The position numbers and the translations under genes are program-made. From NCBI GenBank assembly GCA_026981645.1, contig JALSII010000026.1:1-64000 (forward strand): DNA of 64,000 nt, in the 5' to 3' direction. The notes under the pieces are model-generated. The model was not told the origin of the DNA. It made no database searches and worked only from the letters and a program-made list of their open reading frames with translations. Origin of the DNA: Hyphomicrobiales bacterium. Lineage in GTDB: Bacteria > Pseudomonadota > Alphaproteobacteria > Rhizobiales > Devosiaceae. Shown piece after piece: positions 55,989-63,807 of the stretch. Numbering within the stretch: position 1 is the stretch's first letter; the number at the start of each line of letters is the position of its first letter.

Positions 55989-56993
55989 ATGCCATATACT
56001 GATATAGATTTTGAAAAACCCGGCAAGCAGGTGGGGAATATTGATTTTCCCCACTCAATTCACACCGATGCATGGGGGGTATTACCCATACCCGTGTGCG
56101 TCATCAAGAATGGCACCGGGCCGACAATAATCCTGCAAGGGGGCAATCACGGGGACGAATATGAAGGCCCTATCATTCTGGGGGAACTGGTCCGTGACCT
56201 CGACCCGGCGCGGGTTTCCGGGCGCCTGATTATTCTGCCAACAATCAACAGGCCCGCAATTGAAGCGGGGAACCGCTGCTCTCCTCTTGACGGGCTGAAC
56301 TTCAACCGCACCTTTCCCGGCAAGCTGACAGGCTCCATCACCGAGCAGCTCTCATCCTATGTGCATGATGCACTGTTTCCTCTGGCTGATGCTTTTATTG
56401 ACCTGCACTCGGGAGGGTCGTCTCTCAACATGATGCCCAGCGCCATCATCGAGCCCTGCAAGGATTCAAATCTTGCTCAAAAAATCCGTGCGGCTGTAAT
56501 GGCATTCGGTGCACCGATGAATGTGGTCATTTCCAACTATGGAGACCCGCGCACCTCAACTGCTGCTGCCGTGCGTGCCGGTCTTGTAACCGTTGGCACC
56601 GAACTGGGCGGTGCGGCTACAGTCACTCCCCAGGCCCTTGAAATCGGTCGCAACGGCGTTTTCAACCTGCTCGCCCATCTTGGGGTGTTGGAAGAAAAAC
56701 CCGAACCAACGCTGCTTCAAGCCACCCCCGTTCACCAGATATCCGGTGCAGACGCCTATGTGCGCGCCAGTGAAACCGGAGTGTTTGAGCCATTCCACAA
56801 ACTGGGTGACAAGGTGGAGGCTGGACAGGGGGCGGGCCGCATTCATTTTCTGAGCGACCCTGAAAAAGCACCCGTTGAGCTGGTTTACGCCAGAAAAGGG
56901 GTGGTCTATGGACTGCGCCAGCCCGGCAATGTCCGCCCCGGAAACTGCTGTGTCGTCATTGCTACCCGTTGCCAGGAACAGGTCATTGCCTGA
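55989..56993 (+). CDS. M14-type deacylase (DoeB/EutE-like, succinylglutamate desuccinylase/aspartoacylase family)
   Basis: This zinc-dependent deacylase has 334 residues. Zinc ligands are His54 and Glu57 (GGNHGDEYEGPI) and His140 (DLHSGGSS). The sequence is close in layout to DoeB, which deacetylates N-alpha-acetyl-diaminobutyrate in ectoine breakdown: the WGVLPIPVCVIKNGTGPT start, PAIEAGNRCSPLDG and ELGGAATVTPQAL all have counterparts. No other ectoine gene (doeA, eutD, transporter) is here, so the real substrate may be another N-acyl amino acid. The next gene starts without a gap. Confidence 0.85.
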   Translation: MPYTDIDFEKPGKQVGNIDFPHSIHTDAWGVLPIPVCVIKNGTGPTIILQGGNHGDEYEGPIILGELVRDLDPARVSGRLIILPTINRPAIEAGNRCSPLDGLNFNRTFPGKLTGSITEQLSSYVHDALFPLADAFIDLHSGGSSLNMMPSAIIEPCKDSNLAQKIRAAVMAFGAPMNVVISNYGDPRTSTAAAVRAGLVTVGTELGGAATVTPQALEIGRNGVFNLLAHLGVLEEKPEPTLLQATPVHQISGADAYVRASETGVFEPFHKLGDKVEAGQGAGRIHFLSDPEKAPVELVYARKGVVYGLRQPGNVRPGNCCVVIATRCQEQVIA

Positions 56994-57935
56994 ATGATTG
57001 AGATTGAAGATGTCCACAGCGCAGCCAGGCGCATTGCCTCCCATGTCAGACGCACCCCTTTGATGGAGACAATCGCTGTTGAGCAAAGCCCCACCGAGGC
57101 GAACCTGTTTCTCAAACTTGAATGCCTGCAGGTCACCGGCTCCTTCAAAGCGCGTGGCGCGATCAGCAAGTTGCTGGCAACGCCAAAATCAAAATTGAGC
57201 GCCGGAGTGGTCACAGCTTCAGGGGGCAATCACGGGCTTGCCGTTGCCCACGCCGCTCGCATTGCCGGAGTACCAGCAACCATCTTTGTGCCAAAAACGA
57301 CCTCCCCGGCCAAAATCGAACGGCTTCGTGATTCAGGAGCAAGAGTTGAGGTAACCGGTGCGGTCTGGAATGAAACCAACCCGGTGGCTCTGAAATTTGC
57401 TGCCGAACATGGCGCCGCCTATTTTCACCCCTTTGCCGATCCGCTGGTTATGGCCGGTCAGGGCACCATGGCACTCGAAATTCTCGAGCAAAACCCCGAT
57501 ATCGACGCCGTTCTGATTGCCATTGGCGGTGGGGGGCTGATTGGGGGCATGTCGGTAGCGCTCAAGGCCCTTAAACCCTCCATCAGGATTATCGGCATTG
57601 AGCCGGTCGGCTGCCCGGCCTTTCACAACTCGCTGGTGGCGGGCCATGCTGTTGATCTGGACGAAGTGACCACCCGTGTTGCCACCATGGCCTGTGCCAC
57701 AACCGACCGGCAGGTTTTTGCTCTGGTACAACCGGCAATTGAAGAAATTGTTCTGGTCGAAGACGACGAGATGCTTGAAGCCTCGCGCTGGCTGTGGCGC
57801 GAGATGGGCCTTGCTGCGGATCTCAGCGGTGCTGCGGCCATGGCGGCCCTGCTCACCGGGCGAATAAAATTCTCAGCCGGGAAAAATGTCTGCGCGCTGG
57901 TTTGCGGAGCAGGCCCCGACGGCATAACAGGTTAG
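56994..57935 (+). CDS. PLP-dependent threonine/serine dehydratase-like enzyme (EutB-like)
   Basis: This fold-type II PLP enzyme has 313 residues. The Schiff-base lysine is Lys52 in VTGSFKARGA, the substrate loop is ASGGNHGLAV, and the phosphate loop GGGGLIGG. It looks like threonine dehydratase without the regulatory domain and like EutB of hydroxyectoine utilisation. It starts right after the deacylase stop, so the pair could release an amino acid from an acyl conjugate and then deaminate it. The exact substrate, a 3-hydroxy amino acid, is an inference from the family. Confidence 0.87.
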   Translation: MIEIEDVHSAARRIASHVRRTPLMETIAVEQSPTEANLFLKLECLQVTGSFKARGAISKLLATPKSKLSAGVVTASGGNHGLAVAHAARIAGVPATIFVPKTTSPAKIERLRDSGARVEVTGAVWNETNPVALKFAAEHGAAYFHPFADPLVMAGQGTMALEILEQNPDIDAVLIAIGGGGLIGGMSVALKALKPSIRIIGIEPVGCPAFHNSLVAGHAVDLDEVTTRVATMACATTDRQVFALVQPAIEEIVLVEDDEMLEASRWLWREMGLAADLSGAAAMAALLTGRIKFSAGKNVCALVCGAGPDGITG

Positions 57936-57950
57936 CTTCCGCTGTTCTCA

Positions 57951-59465
57951 TCAGGCGTCAAACGGCAGTGATTTTCGGGCCGCGTCCGCCTCTGCGACCA
58001 GTTTTTCATACTCATCAAACACCCCGGCATAATCCTTTGCCAGATAGGGTAGAAAATGATCGCGCAGGGCACCGGGTTTGCGTTTTGCCTTCAGCCCCAA
58101 TTCAGTAAGCAAAATATCAAGATAGTTGTGGAAGCGCCCGCCAACCCCATAGGCTCTGGTCGGCTCAAACAGCGAATTTGTCTGCTTCCAGGCGGTAATC
58201 CGGGCGGTGCAGGCAAGCATTTCGTCCTCTGAGGGCAATTCCAGATGCCCCGCAATCACCGCCCCGTACCACAGCGTTGCGATTTCAACGCCTGCCATGT
58301 GCATGTAACAATGGTTGAACCCGGCAAAAGCCAGACGCGGAATCCCGGGGTGCACCACATGGCGATAAAGCTGGGCGCCGTCTGCGTCCTTAGTCATCAG
58401 CTTTTTGTATTTCTCCGGCAAAAAGCTGAACTCCGGCGCTTTATAGCCCACCGCAATGATTACTGTGTCAGCCGCGACTTTCTCTCCGCTGGAAAGTGCG
58501 ACCCCGGCTTTGTCCAGTCCCTTCACATTGCCTTGAACCGGATTTATCGCGCCCGTTCTGACTTGGCCAAAATACCGGTCCGGCGCCAGCGCCGCTGCCG
58601 CCCGCATCTGATAGGTCAGTGCCTGATCAGGGGAAAGCGCCGCCATCCGCTTGCGCACCTTGGGGTCGAAATAAAAGGGGTGTAAACCCAGCGTCGCCCG
58701 GAACAACCACTCGCTAGCCTTCCAGTAGGCCTTGACGCTCCAAGGGAAATATTTGTGCATGATCGCTTCGCGTTTGTCCCAATGCACCCAGCTCGGGGTC
58801 ATGCGGGTCGATATGCGCGCCGCGGCAATGTCGGCAATGTTGCGCCCCAGCACCCGTCTTGGCAGCAGCCAGCGCGGCTGGCGAAATATATGGGTGACCT
58901 TGGCGCCATGGTCGGCGCTCATGCTTGCCAGATCAACCGCTGTTTTGCCAAAGCCTATAACTGCAACACGTTTGCCCGCAAACGCCGAGATATCGCCAAG
59001 GGTGCGCTCGGAGAGCAACTGCCCCTCAAACTTTTCCCTGTCCGCAAGCTCCATGTCGGCCTGTTCACCACTGAACAGCCCCACGGCGATAATCACATGA
59101 TCAAAATGCTCGTTGCTTTTACCCTGCGGACCGGCAATCTCAAGCTGCCAACCCTTAGGGGTTTCCGACATCGAAACAACCTCGTGGCTCCGCCGGACAT
59201 CAAGTCCATAGTGAAGCACTGCCGCCTCGAGATATGCCAGAACATCGGCAACGCCGGGGTGTTCATCTACGGGAAAGGGCCAGTCAAAATCGGTGAAACG
59301 ATAGTGGGCTGCAACATTTTGCAGGCGCACCTGATCATAAGCCCGGGCCCAGACACCGCCAATCTGTGCAGACTTTTCAAAGATAATGACTTCGTGCCCG
59401 AGACGGGCCAGCACCTTGGCGGCGCCAATTCCTGAAACGCCCGAACCAACTATTGCGATGTGCAT
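57951..59465 (-). CDS. Flavin-containing monooxygenase (class B)
   Basis: This 504-residue flavoprotein has an N-terminal FAD motif MHIAIVGSGVSGIGAAKVLARLGHEVIIFEKS and a second nucleotide motif VAVIGFGKTAVDLASM for NADPH. The FMO/BVMO fingerprint region lies between them (about residues 150-160, QLLSERTLGDISAF). No membrane helix is clear. Such enzymes oxidise nitrogen or sulfur or insert oxygen in ketones. It is 60 bases after the condensation-like gene on the same strand and is probably part of that cluster. It converges with the dehydratase gene, with about 15 bases between stops. Confidence 0.85.
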   Translation of the reverse strand: MHIAIVGSGVSGIGAAKVLARLGHEVIIFEKSAQIGGVWARAYDQVRLQNVAAHYRFTDFDWPFPVDEHPGVADVLAYLEAAVLHYGLDVRRSHEVVSMSETPKGWQLEIAGPQGKSNEHFDHVIIAVGLFSGEQADMELADREKFEGQLLSERTLGDISAFAGKRVAVIGFGKTAVDLASMSADHGAKVTHIFRQPRWLLPRRVLGRNIADIAAARISTRMTPSWVHWDKREAIMHKYFPWSVKAYWKASEWLFRATLGLHPFYFDPKVRKRMAALSPDQALTYQMRAAAALAPDRYFGQVRTGAINPVQGNVKGLDKAGVALSSGEKVAADTVIIAVGYKAPEFSFLPEKYKKLMTKDADGAQLYRHVVHPGIPRLAFAGFNHCYMHMAGVEIATLWYGAVIAGHLELPSEDEMLACTARITAWKQTNSLFEPTRAYGVGGRFHNYLDILLTELGLKAKRKPGALRDHFLPYLAKDYAGVFDEYEKLVAEADAARKSLPFDA

Positions 59466-59525
59466 AGGCTACCATACCTGTTCCGGTATTTGCCATTCTG
59501 GGTTTTCCTCGTCAGGCGCAAGGGC

Positions 59526-60821
59526 CTACGCATCCGACTTCTCAATCACTGAATGTGCCGCCAGATGCACAATCGCGCGCTCGGTCAGGTCTTCAGCTTC
59601 CTCTTTGCAGGTTGCTCGTGTCGCGTAACAGATGCTCAGATCAAGCCCCCCCAGCCGCTCACAGGCAATCACCAGGATGCCGGGCCCAAAAGTATCCAGC
59701 GACACCGCCATGGTGACGTCTTCAAGAACCAGATTGCCATAATTTCTGCCCAGCCCGGATTCTCCCGCCGTGGTGAATGCGAGCCCGTCGATGCGGCGTC
59801 CCGAGGCCATGGTGGGCAGGCTTTCCTTGGCATAGATTTCCCAGTCGGGCAGTTTGAGAAGCGAGGCCGCCTCCCGGTTCCGCGAAAGGGTTGAAACAAT
59901 GCGGAATGACACGTCTCTGGCAAGGGCCCAGAATTCCTTGTCCAGATCATGCCGGGTGCGCAAGATATCCAGATAACAGCCAAAGGTTTCAGTGGGAACC
60001 GCTGGTTTGCATATGCGCCGCATATCAACCGAGGACAGACACGTCATCTCACTCAGGCCGTGCCTGTCGCCGATGGCCAGCAAAAAAGCCGCCGTAAGCG
60101 CTCCGTGCAGGGAAGTGCGATTTGCAAGTGCCGCTTGCTTGAGATGCCCGAGTTGTTCAGGGGAAATTGTGCGCTTTACCACCCGGGTGATGGCCCGCCC
60201 ACGCTCTCTTTTTTTGGCGGGCAGCCGGATGGCTGGCTGGTAGGTTCCTTTGGCGCTATGGCTCTTTTCTGGCAATCCCGCTTCCAGTGGCGGTGGCAAA
60301 CCTTCTTCGGTTCGTGGCTGCGCTTCTTTTGAGTTGGGATCGGCCAGATATTCCAGCAATTCGCGCGCCAGGAGGTTGCATGATTGCGCATCAACCGAGG
60401 AATGGTCAGCGGCAATAAGAATGTGGGTCAGCCCGTTTGCCTGATCCCGGATCAGCGTCAGGCGCAAACGCGGTGTCCGTCCGCGCGCCAGAGGCCGGCA
60501 CAATTCCTCGGCCAGCACTTCCTGCCAGTCTCTTGCGACAACACGCACCGGGATTTCGTGCGTGCCTGCAAGCTCAAACCAGGGTTGACGGTAGACAAAG
60601 GGCGGATATTTGCGGAACACAAGTCCCCCATAGCGCACATGGGCGCGGGCCATGGCGTGCCGGCGCTGAACCCGTTTCAAACCTCTCTTGAGCACATCCA
60701 CGTCCAATCGGCCGCGAATATGCAAAACCTGCATGACTATCAGGCCACCAAACGCGTGCAAATAATTGAGCAGTCTTTCCTGCTCTCCCAATTGACGCGT
60801 AGTTTTAACTGACTTGAGCAT
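59526..60821 (-). CDS. Condensation/PapA-like acyltransferase
   Basis: This protein of about 431 residues has the chloramphenicol-acetyltransferase/condensation fold. The active-site motif normally HHxxxDG is present as ADHSSVDAQS: the second histidine and the aspartate are kept, the first histidine is aspartate and the glycine is alanine. The start region RQLGEQERLL and the internal DMRRICKPAVPTETFGCYLDI (a DFG-like position) resemble PapA and NRPS condensation proteins. It may join an acyl group from the neighbouring carrier protein to an alcohol or amine. Start codons at 60821 (ATG), 60854 (ATG) and 60866 (TTG) are possible. Confidence 0.72.
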   Translation of the reverse strand: MLKSVKTTRQLGEQERLLNYLHAFGGLIVMQVLHIRGRLDVDVLKRGLKRVQRRHAMARAHVRYGGLVFRKYPPFVYRQPWFELAGTHEIPVRVVARDWQEVLAEELCRPLARGRTPRLRLTLIRDQANGLTHILIAADHSSVDAQSCNLLARELLEYLADPNSKEAQPRTEEGLPPPLEAGLPEKSHSAKGTYQPAIRLPAKKRERGRAITRVVKRTISPEQLGHLKQAALANRTSLHGALTAAFLLAIGDRHGLSEMTCLSSVDMRRICKPAVPTETFGCYLDILRTRHDLDKEFWALARDVSFRIVSTLSRNREAASLLKLPDWEIYAKESLPTMASGRRIDGLAFTTAGESGLGRNYGNLVLEDVTMAVSLDTFGPGILVIACERLGGLDLSICYATRATCKEEAEDLTERAIVHLAAHSVIEKSDA

Positions 60822-60923
60822 TAAACACTCTGAAACAGGGCCGACACTGGCCATACCTGTTTGCAATGTAGCCCAATTGTACTACAAATCAAATGTATCA
60901 TCAGCAAGGGAGGGCATGTCCCC

Positions 60924-61172
60924 TTGAGCGACACAGAAGCCCGGATTATCGCCTATCTTATCCAGAGCCTCTCCGAAGCGGGCACGGGGACCGCCATTTC
61001 GTCCAAGACCGAACTTCTTGGCTCGGGTTTGCTCGATTCCATAGCTCTGGTCGGTCTGATCGAATTTCTGGAGGAAAACTTTTCCCTTCAAATTTCAGAT
61101 GCCGAGCTGGGGCCGGACCTGTTTGAGACCCCGGCCACTATTGCCCGCTTTGTCGAGCAGAAGCGCTCCTGA
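60924..61172 (+). CDS. Stand-alone acyl carrier protein
   Basis: This acidic 82-residue protein has the four-helix ACP pattern. The phosphopantetheine serine is Ser39 in GSGLLDSIALVGLIEFLEENF. DSI replaces DSL of the housekeeping AcpP, and the C-terminal FETPATIARFVEQ is typical of carrier proteins of secondary pathways. The start is TTG 60924: GGGAGGG at 60908-60914 fits it; the frame is open further upstream into the divergent gene. It is divergent from the acyltransferase gene and convergent with the ligase gene, 14 bases apart. Confidence 0.85.
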   Translation: MSDTEARIIAYLIQSLSEAGTGTAISSKTELLGSGLLDSIALVGLIEFLEENFSLQISDAELGPDLFETPATIARFVEQKRS

Positions 61173-61186
61173 GAGGACAAAAGGTG

Positions 61187-62686
61187 CTAGTTGCCGGCCG
61201 CCAACTGGCCTCGCAAAACCTTTCCCGCCGAGCTTTTGGGCAGTTCGTCCCGGAATTCGAACAGGGTGGGAACCTTGTGTGTGGAGAGACGTTTCCCAAG
61301 AAACCTGCGTAAGTCTTCAGGCGTGATACCACCATTTTTTGGAACGATAAATGCCTTGAGGCGCCGGCCCGCCCGCGCGTCCCCCTCAACTCCGCTTACA
61401 ACCGCTTCGGCAATCTTCTCATGCTCCATCAGCACCTGTTCGACTTCAATCGGGTCAACCTTGAAGCCCAGAATTTCAATCAGCAGTTTCAGCCGGCCGA
61501 CAATGTAAAGATTACCTTCACTATCAAGACGGGCCAGATCGCCGGTTCTGAGCCAGCCATCTGACAAACAGGCTTTGGTTTCGCTATCCTCGTTCAGATA
61601 CATGGACATGAGCGATGAGGACTTTATCAGCAGCTCGCCGATACCCGGCGCCAACCCCTTTTCCGAAAAATCAATTTTTGCCTGCGCATCGCCCGCCGGA
61701 CGCCCGACGGATTGCCAGCTCCCTTCGACATCGGAACTGTCATTATGGGCAACCATCAACGTCTCGGTCAGTCCGTAGGCCTGTCTCAGGGTCAGGCCCA
61801 GCCGGTCCCGGCAGGTTTCAAATGTTTCACGGCTCAGCGCTGCGCCGCCTGAAAACGAGAGCCGGATAGAACTGAGGTCAAATGCGCCCTGAGCAGCAGC
61901 AAGGGTTTCATACATGGCTGGAACCGCTCCCATGACACTAACTTTTTCCATTTCAAGAGTTTGCAGCAATGTTTTTCGCGCCAATACCAGAGGTCTTGTG
62001 TCATGCCAGTAAACCACATGGGCACCAGCCGCCAGCGCATTCAAAATGCCCAATTGCAGGCCGAGGGCAAAATTGCCCGGCAGCATGTTGAAAATCACAT
62101 CTTCGGACGTGAAGTTCCAAGCTTTGCTGGTGCGCCGGGCGTCCGCCATCAGCCCGGCCTGGGTATGCACAACAATCTTGGGACTGCCGGTCGTGCCCGA
62201 AGAGAGCAGATAAAGCGCCGGTGCCTCCCCGGAGATTTCAGGCAGGGGCACCGGGGGTGTTGCACAAAGATTCTCAATGGAATGGGGGCTGTTACCACCC
62301 GCAGGAAAAAGGCGTGTTGACATTTTTCCGCTCAAAGCGGGCAGTAGTTCTTTTGCCAGTGAGCAGAGCTCGGGGGAAGCAATAACAGCAACGCATCCCG
62401 ACTTGTCTATGGCCCGCTCAAGCTCGGCGCGGGCGGCCCCGGTGCCCAGCGGCATGGCAATGGCCCCTATGGCAAAAAGGGCATGAACCACGACAAACAA
62501 ATCCGGCGAATTGGGCAGGAGAACCGCCACCGGGTCGCCGGGGCCAATGCCCTGGACCTTCAGTCCCGCAGCAAGACCCTTGACCTGTTTGAGGGCCGCG
62601 TCATAGGTCAGGGTTTTCCCATTATAGCGCAGGCCATTACCGGGCGGCGCGTTTTTGGCAATTGCAACAAAAAACCGGTGAATCAT
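61187..62686 (-). CDS. AMP-forming acyl/aryl-acid ligase
   Basis: This 499-residue ANL-superfamily enzyme activates a carboxylic acid as an adenylate and passes it to CoA or a carrier protein. Motif A3 is LLSSGTTGSPKIVVHTQ, with Ile at the place of the usual Gly after PK; A5 is RQAYGLTETLM; A7/A8 is DGWLRTGDLARLDSEGNLYIVGRLKLLIEILGFKVDPIEVE; the catalytic A10 lysine is in PKSSAGKVLRGQL. It is nearest to benzoate-CoA-ligase-like enzymes by eye. ATG 62686 has GGGG upstream; an upstream frame to 62755 is basic and not conserved. It sits next to the ACP gene and is the probable loading enzyme. Confidence 0.87.
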   Translation of the reverse strand: MIHRFFVAIAKNAPPGNGLRYNGKTLTYDAALKQVKGLAAGLKVQGIGPGDPVAVLLPNSPDLFVVVHALFAIGAIAMPLGTGAARAELERAIDKSGCVAVIASPELCSLAKELLPALSGKMSTRLFPAGGNSPHSIENLCATPPVPLPEISGEAPALYLLSSGTTGSPKIVVHTQAGLMADARRTSKAWNFTSEDVIFNMLPGNFALGLQLGILNALAAGAHVVYWHDTRPLVLARKTLLQTLEMEKVSVMGAVPAMYETLAAAQGAFDLSSIRLSFSGGAALSRETFETCRDRLGLTLRQAYGLTETLMVAHNDSSDVEGSWQSVGRPAGDAQAKIDFSEKGLAPGIGELLIKSSSLMSMYLNEDSETKACLSDGWLRTGDLARLDSEGNLYIVGRLKLLIEILGFKVDPIEVEQVLMEHEKIAEAVVSGVEGDARAGRRLKAFIVPKNGGITPEDLRRFLGKRLSTHKVPTLFEFRDELPKSSAGKVLRGQLAAGN

Positions 62687-62773
62687 CTCAAACCCCACAT
62701 GGCATCGGTTCGGTAGAAGCCGGCAGTTTCGTCCCTTTCGCCGGGACGCGAACAAATGTGAGTTGCCCCAAGG

Positions 62774-62790
62774 CTAGGTCACGGACCTAG
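62774..62790. terminator. Perfect palindrome beyond the tRNA-Ser 3' end
   Basis: CTAGGTC at 62774-62780 pairs with GACCTAG at 62784-62790 around a 3-base loop. It follows the encoded CCA end of the minus-strand tRNA by four bases and may be its terminator, although no T-run follows. Confidence 0.45.
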
Positions 62791-62794
62791 GCAA

Positions 62795-62884
62795 TGGCGG
62801 AGAGACAGGGATTCGAACCCTGGAGACGGTTCCCCGCCTACACACTTTCCAGGCGTGCGCCTTCGACCACTCGGCCACCTCTCC
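62795..62884 (-). tRNA. tRNA-Ser (anticodon GGA)
   Basis: On the minus strand the gene begins GGAGAGGTGGCCGAGTGGTC and ends with an encoded CCA. The acceptor stem closes with seven pairs (last one G-T). The anticodon loop CTGGAAA gives GGA, which reads UCC and UCU. The long variable arm typical of serine tRNAs is present. GGTTCGAATCC forms the T-loop. The length is 90 bases with CCA. Confidence 0.95.
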
Positions 62885-63109
62885 GTTTGTCCTGTCGGCT
62901 CGCTTGACAAAGCCTACCGGGCGGCGCGCACTATAAGCATAAGCTTACCGCGCGCAAGCCATTGCATGCCCTCTTGTTCACGATTTTATAAAATGATGTG
63001 AAGGTCAAATTCTCAACCTATCTTGTGTGCTATGAGAAGAGTATGGCACAAGTTGCCTGAAATAACAGGGAATGGTTGCAGGCCTATCGGGCGGCCATTA
63101 TTGAATTTT

Positions 63110-63430
63110 ATGCGTTTTGTAGTGCGTTTGCTGGGCACATGGCTTCTGGGTCTGGCACTGATATTGTTGATTGTTGATGGCACCAAGTCCCTTGGGGCGA
63201 GCGCTTTGGTGCTCACATCCGTTGGTGAAATGTGGGGTATTGTTCACCTCGCAAGCCTTCAGGGGTTTGAGCAGATTATGGGCACAAGCGTCCTTGGAGC
63301 TTTCTGGTCGCTGGCAGTTGCACCTGTACTGAGCTGGCCGGGCTGGGCAGTCTGCGGCGTGCCGGGGTTGATATTTGCCTATCTGGGGCGCTCAAAAGGA
63401 AATCAGATACGAAACTATAATCAGGTTTGA
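63110..63430 (+). CDS. Small membrane protein, first of a related pair
   Basis: This protein of about 106 residues has two or three hydrophobic helices (MRFVVRLLGTWLLGLALILLIVDGTKSL and the C-terminal WPGWAVCGVPGLIFAYLGRSK). It shares its layout with the next gene: an N-terminal RLLG-type helix, a central WxLxxxP/DP segment, then a W-containing helix before a basic tail. ATG 63110 is chosen; an upstream GTG at 63023 adds 29 residues without conserved character. The two genes overlap or nearly touch and lie before msrA, as seen in other Hyphomicrobiales. The role is unknown. Confidence 0.7.
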   Translation: MRFVVRLLGTWLLGLALILLIVDGTKSLGASALVLTSVGEMWGIVHLASLQGFEQIMGTSVLGAFWSLAVAPVLSWPGWAVCGVPGLIFAYLGRSKGNQIRNYNQV

Positions 63431-63441
63431 AGGAAACCATG

Positions 63442-63804
63442 ATGGGAATTATTCGTGGACTATTAAGGCTGGTATTTGGGTTGCTGGGTCTGGTGCTTAC
63501 GCTGTTTGGTCTGCTCATGCTGGTATTTGAAATCATGGTCTGGATACCCGACAGCAGCCGGGCTGGAAATTCTCTGGGACAGGTCTGGTTCCAGAATGAT
63601 CCATTTGCAGTTTTGCTTGGTACTGACAGCCTGCCCCTGTTTGGCGCAATTATTGAACGCCGGCTCAGCCCGCTCATCTGGGATCCGTTCATCGTCACCA
63701 TTTTGAGTTGGGACAGCTGGCTGGCGCTGCTTGTCGTGGGCGTCTCAAGCATTATTTTGGGAAGCATAAGCTTTTCCCTGTTCCGTCCACGCCGGGCCGT
63801 CTGA
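63442..63804 (+). CDS. Small membrane protein, second of a related pair
   Basis: This protein of about 120 residues has a strongly hydrophobic start (MGIIRGLLRLVFGLLGLVLTLFGLLMLVFEI) and a second helix near the end (LALLVVGVSSIILGSISFSLF). Its central LIWDPFIVTILSWDSWLALL matches the position of the related segment in the preceding gene, so the two are likely paralogues. AAGGA at 63430-63434 is 7 bases before ATG 63442; ATG 63439 is one codon earlier. It is followed by msrA after 3 bases, so a common transcript is likely. The function is unknown. Confidence 0.72.
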   Translation: MGIIRGLLRLVFGLLGLVLTLFGLLMLVFEIMVWIPDSSRAGNSLGQVWFQNDPFAVLLGTDSLPLFGAIIERRLSPLIWDPFIVTILSWDSWLALLVVGVSSIILGSISFSLFRPRRAV

Positions 63805-63807
63805 ACC

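Noticed and set aside
55806-56054. 82-codon minus-strand frame across the operator region
   Set aside because: It crosses the divergent control region and the start of the deacylase gene and has no ribosome site.
62795-62884. tRNA-Ser as an integration site
   Set aside because: No integrase and no duplicated tRNA end were found around it; the accessory genes next to it have normal base composition.
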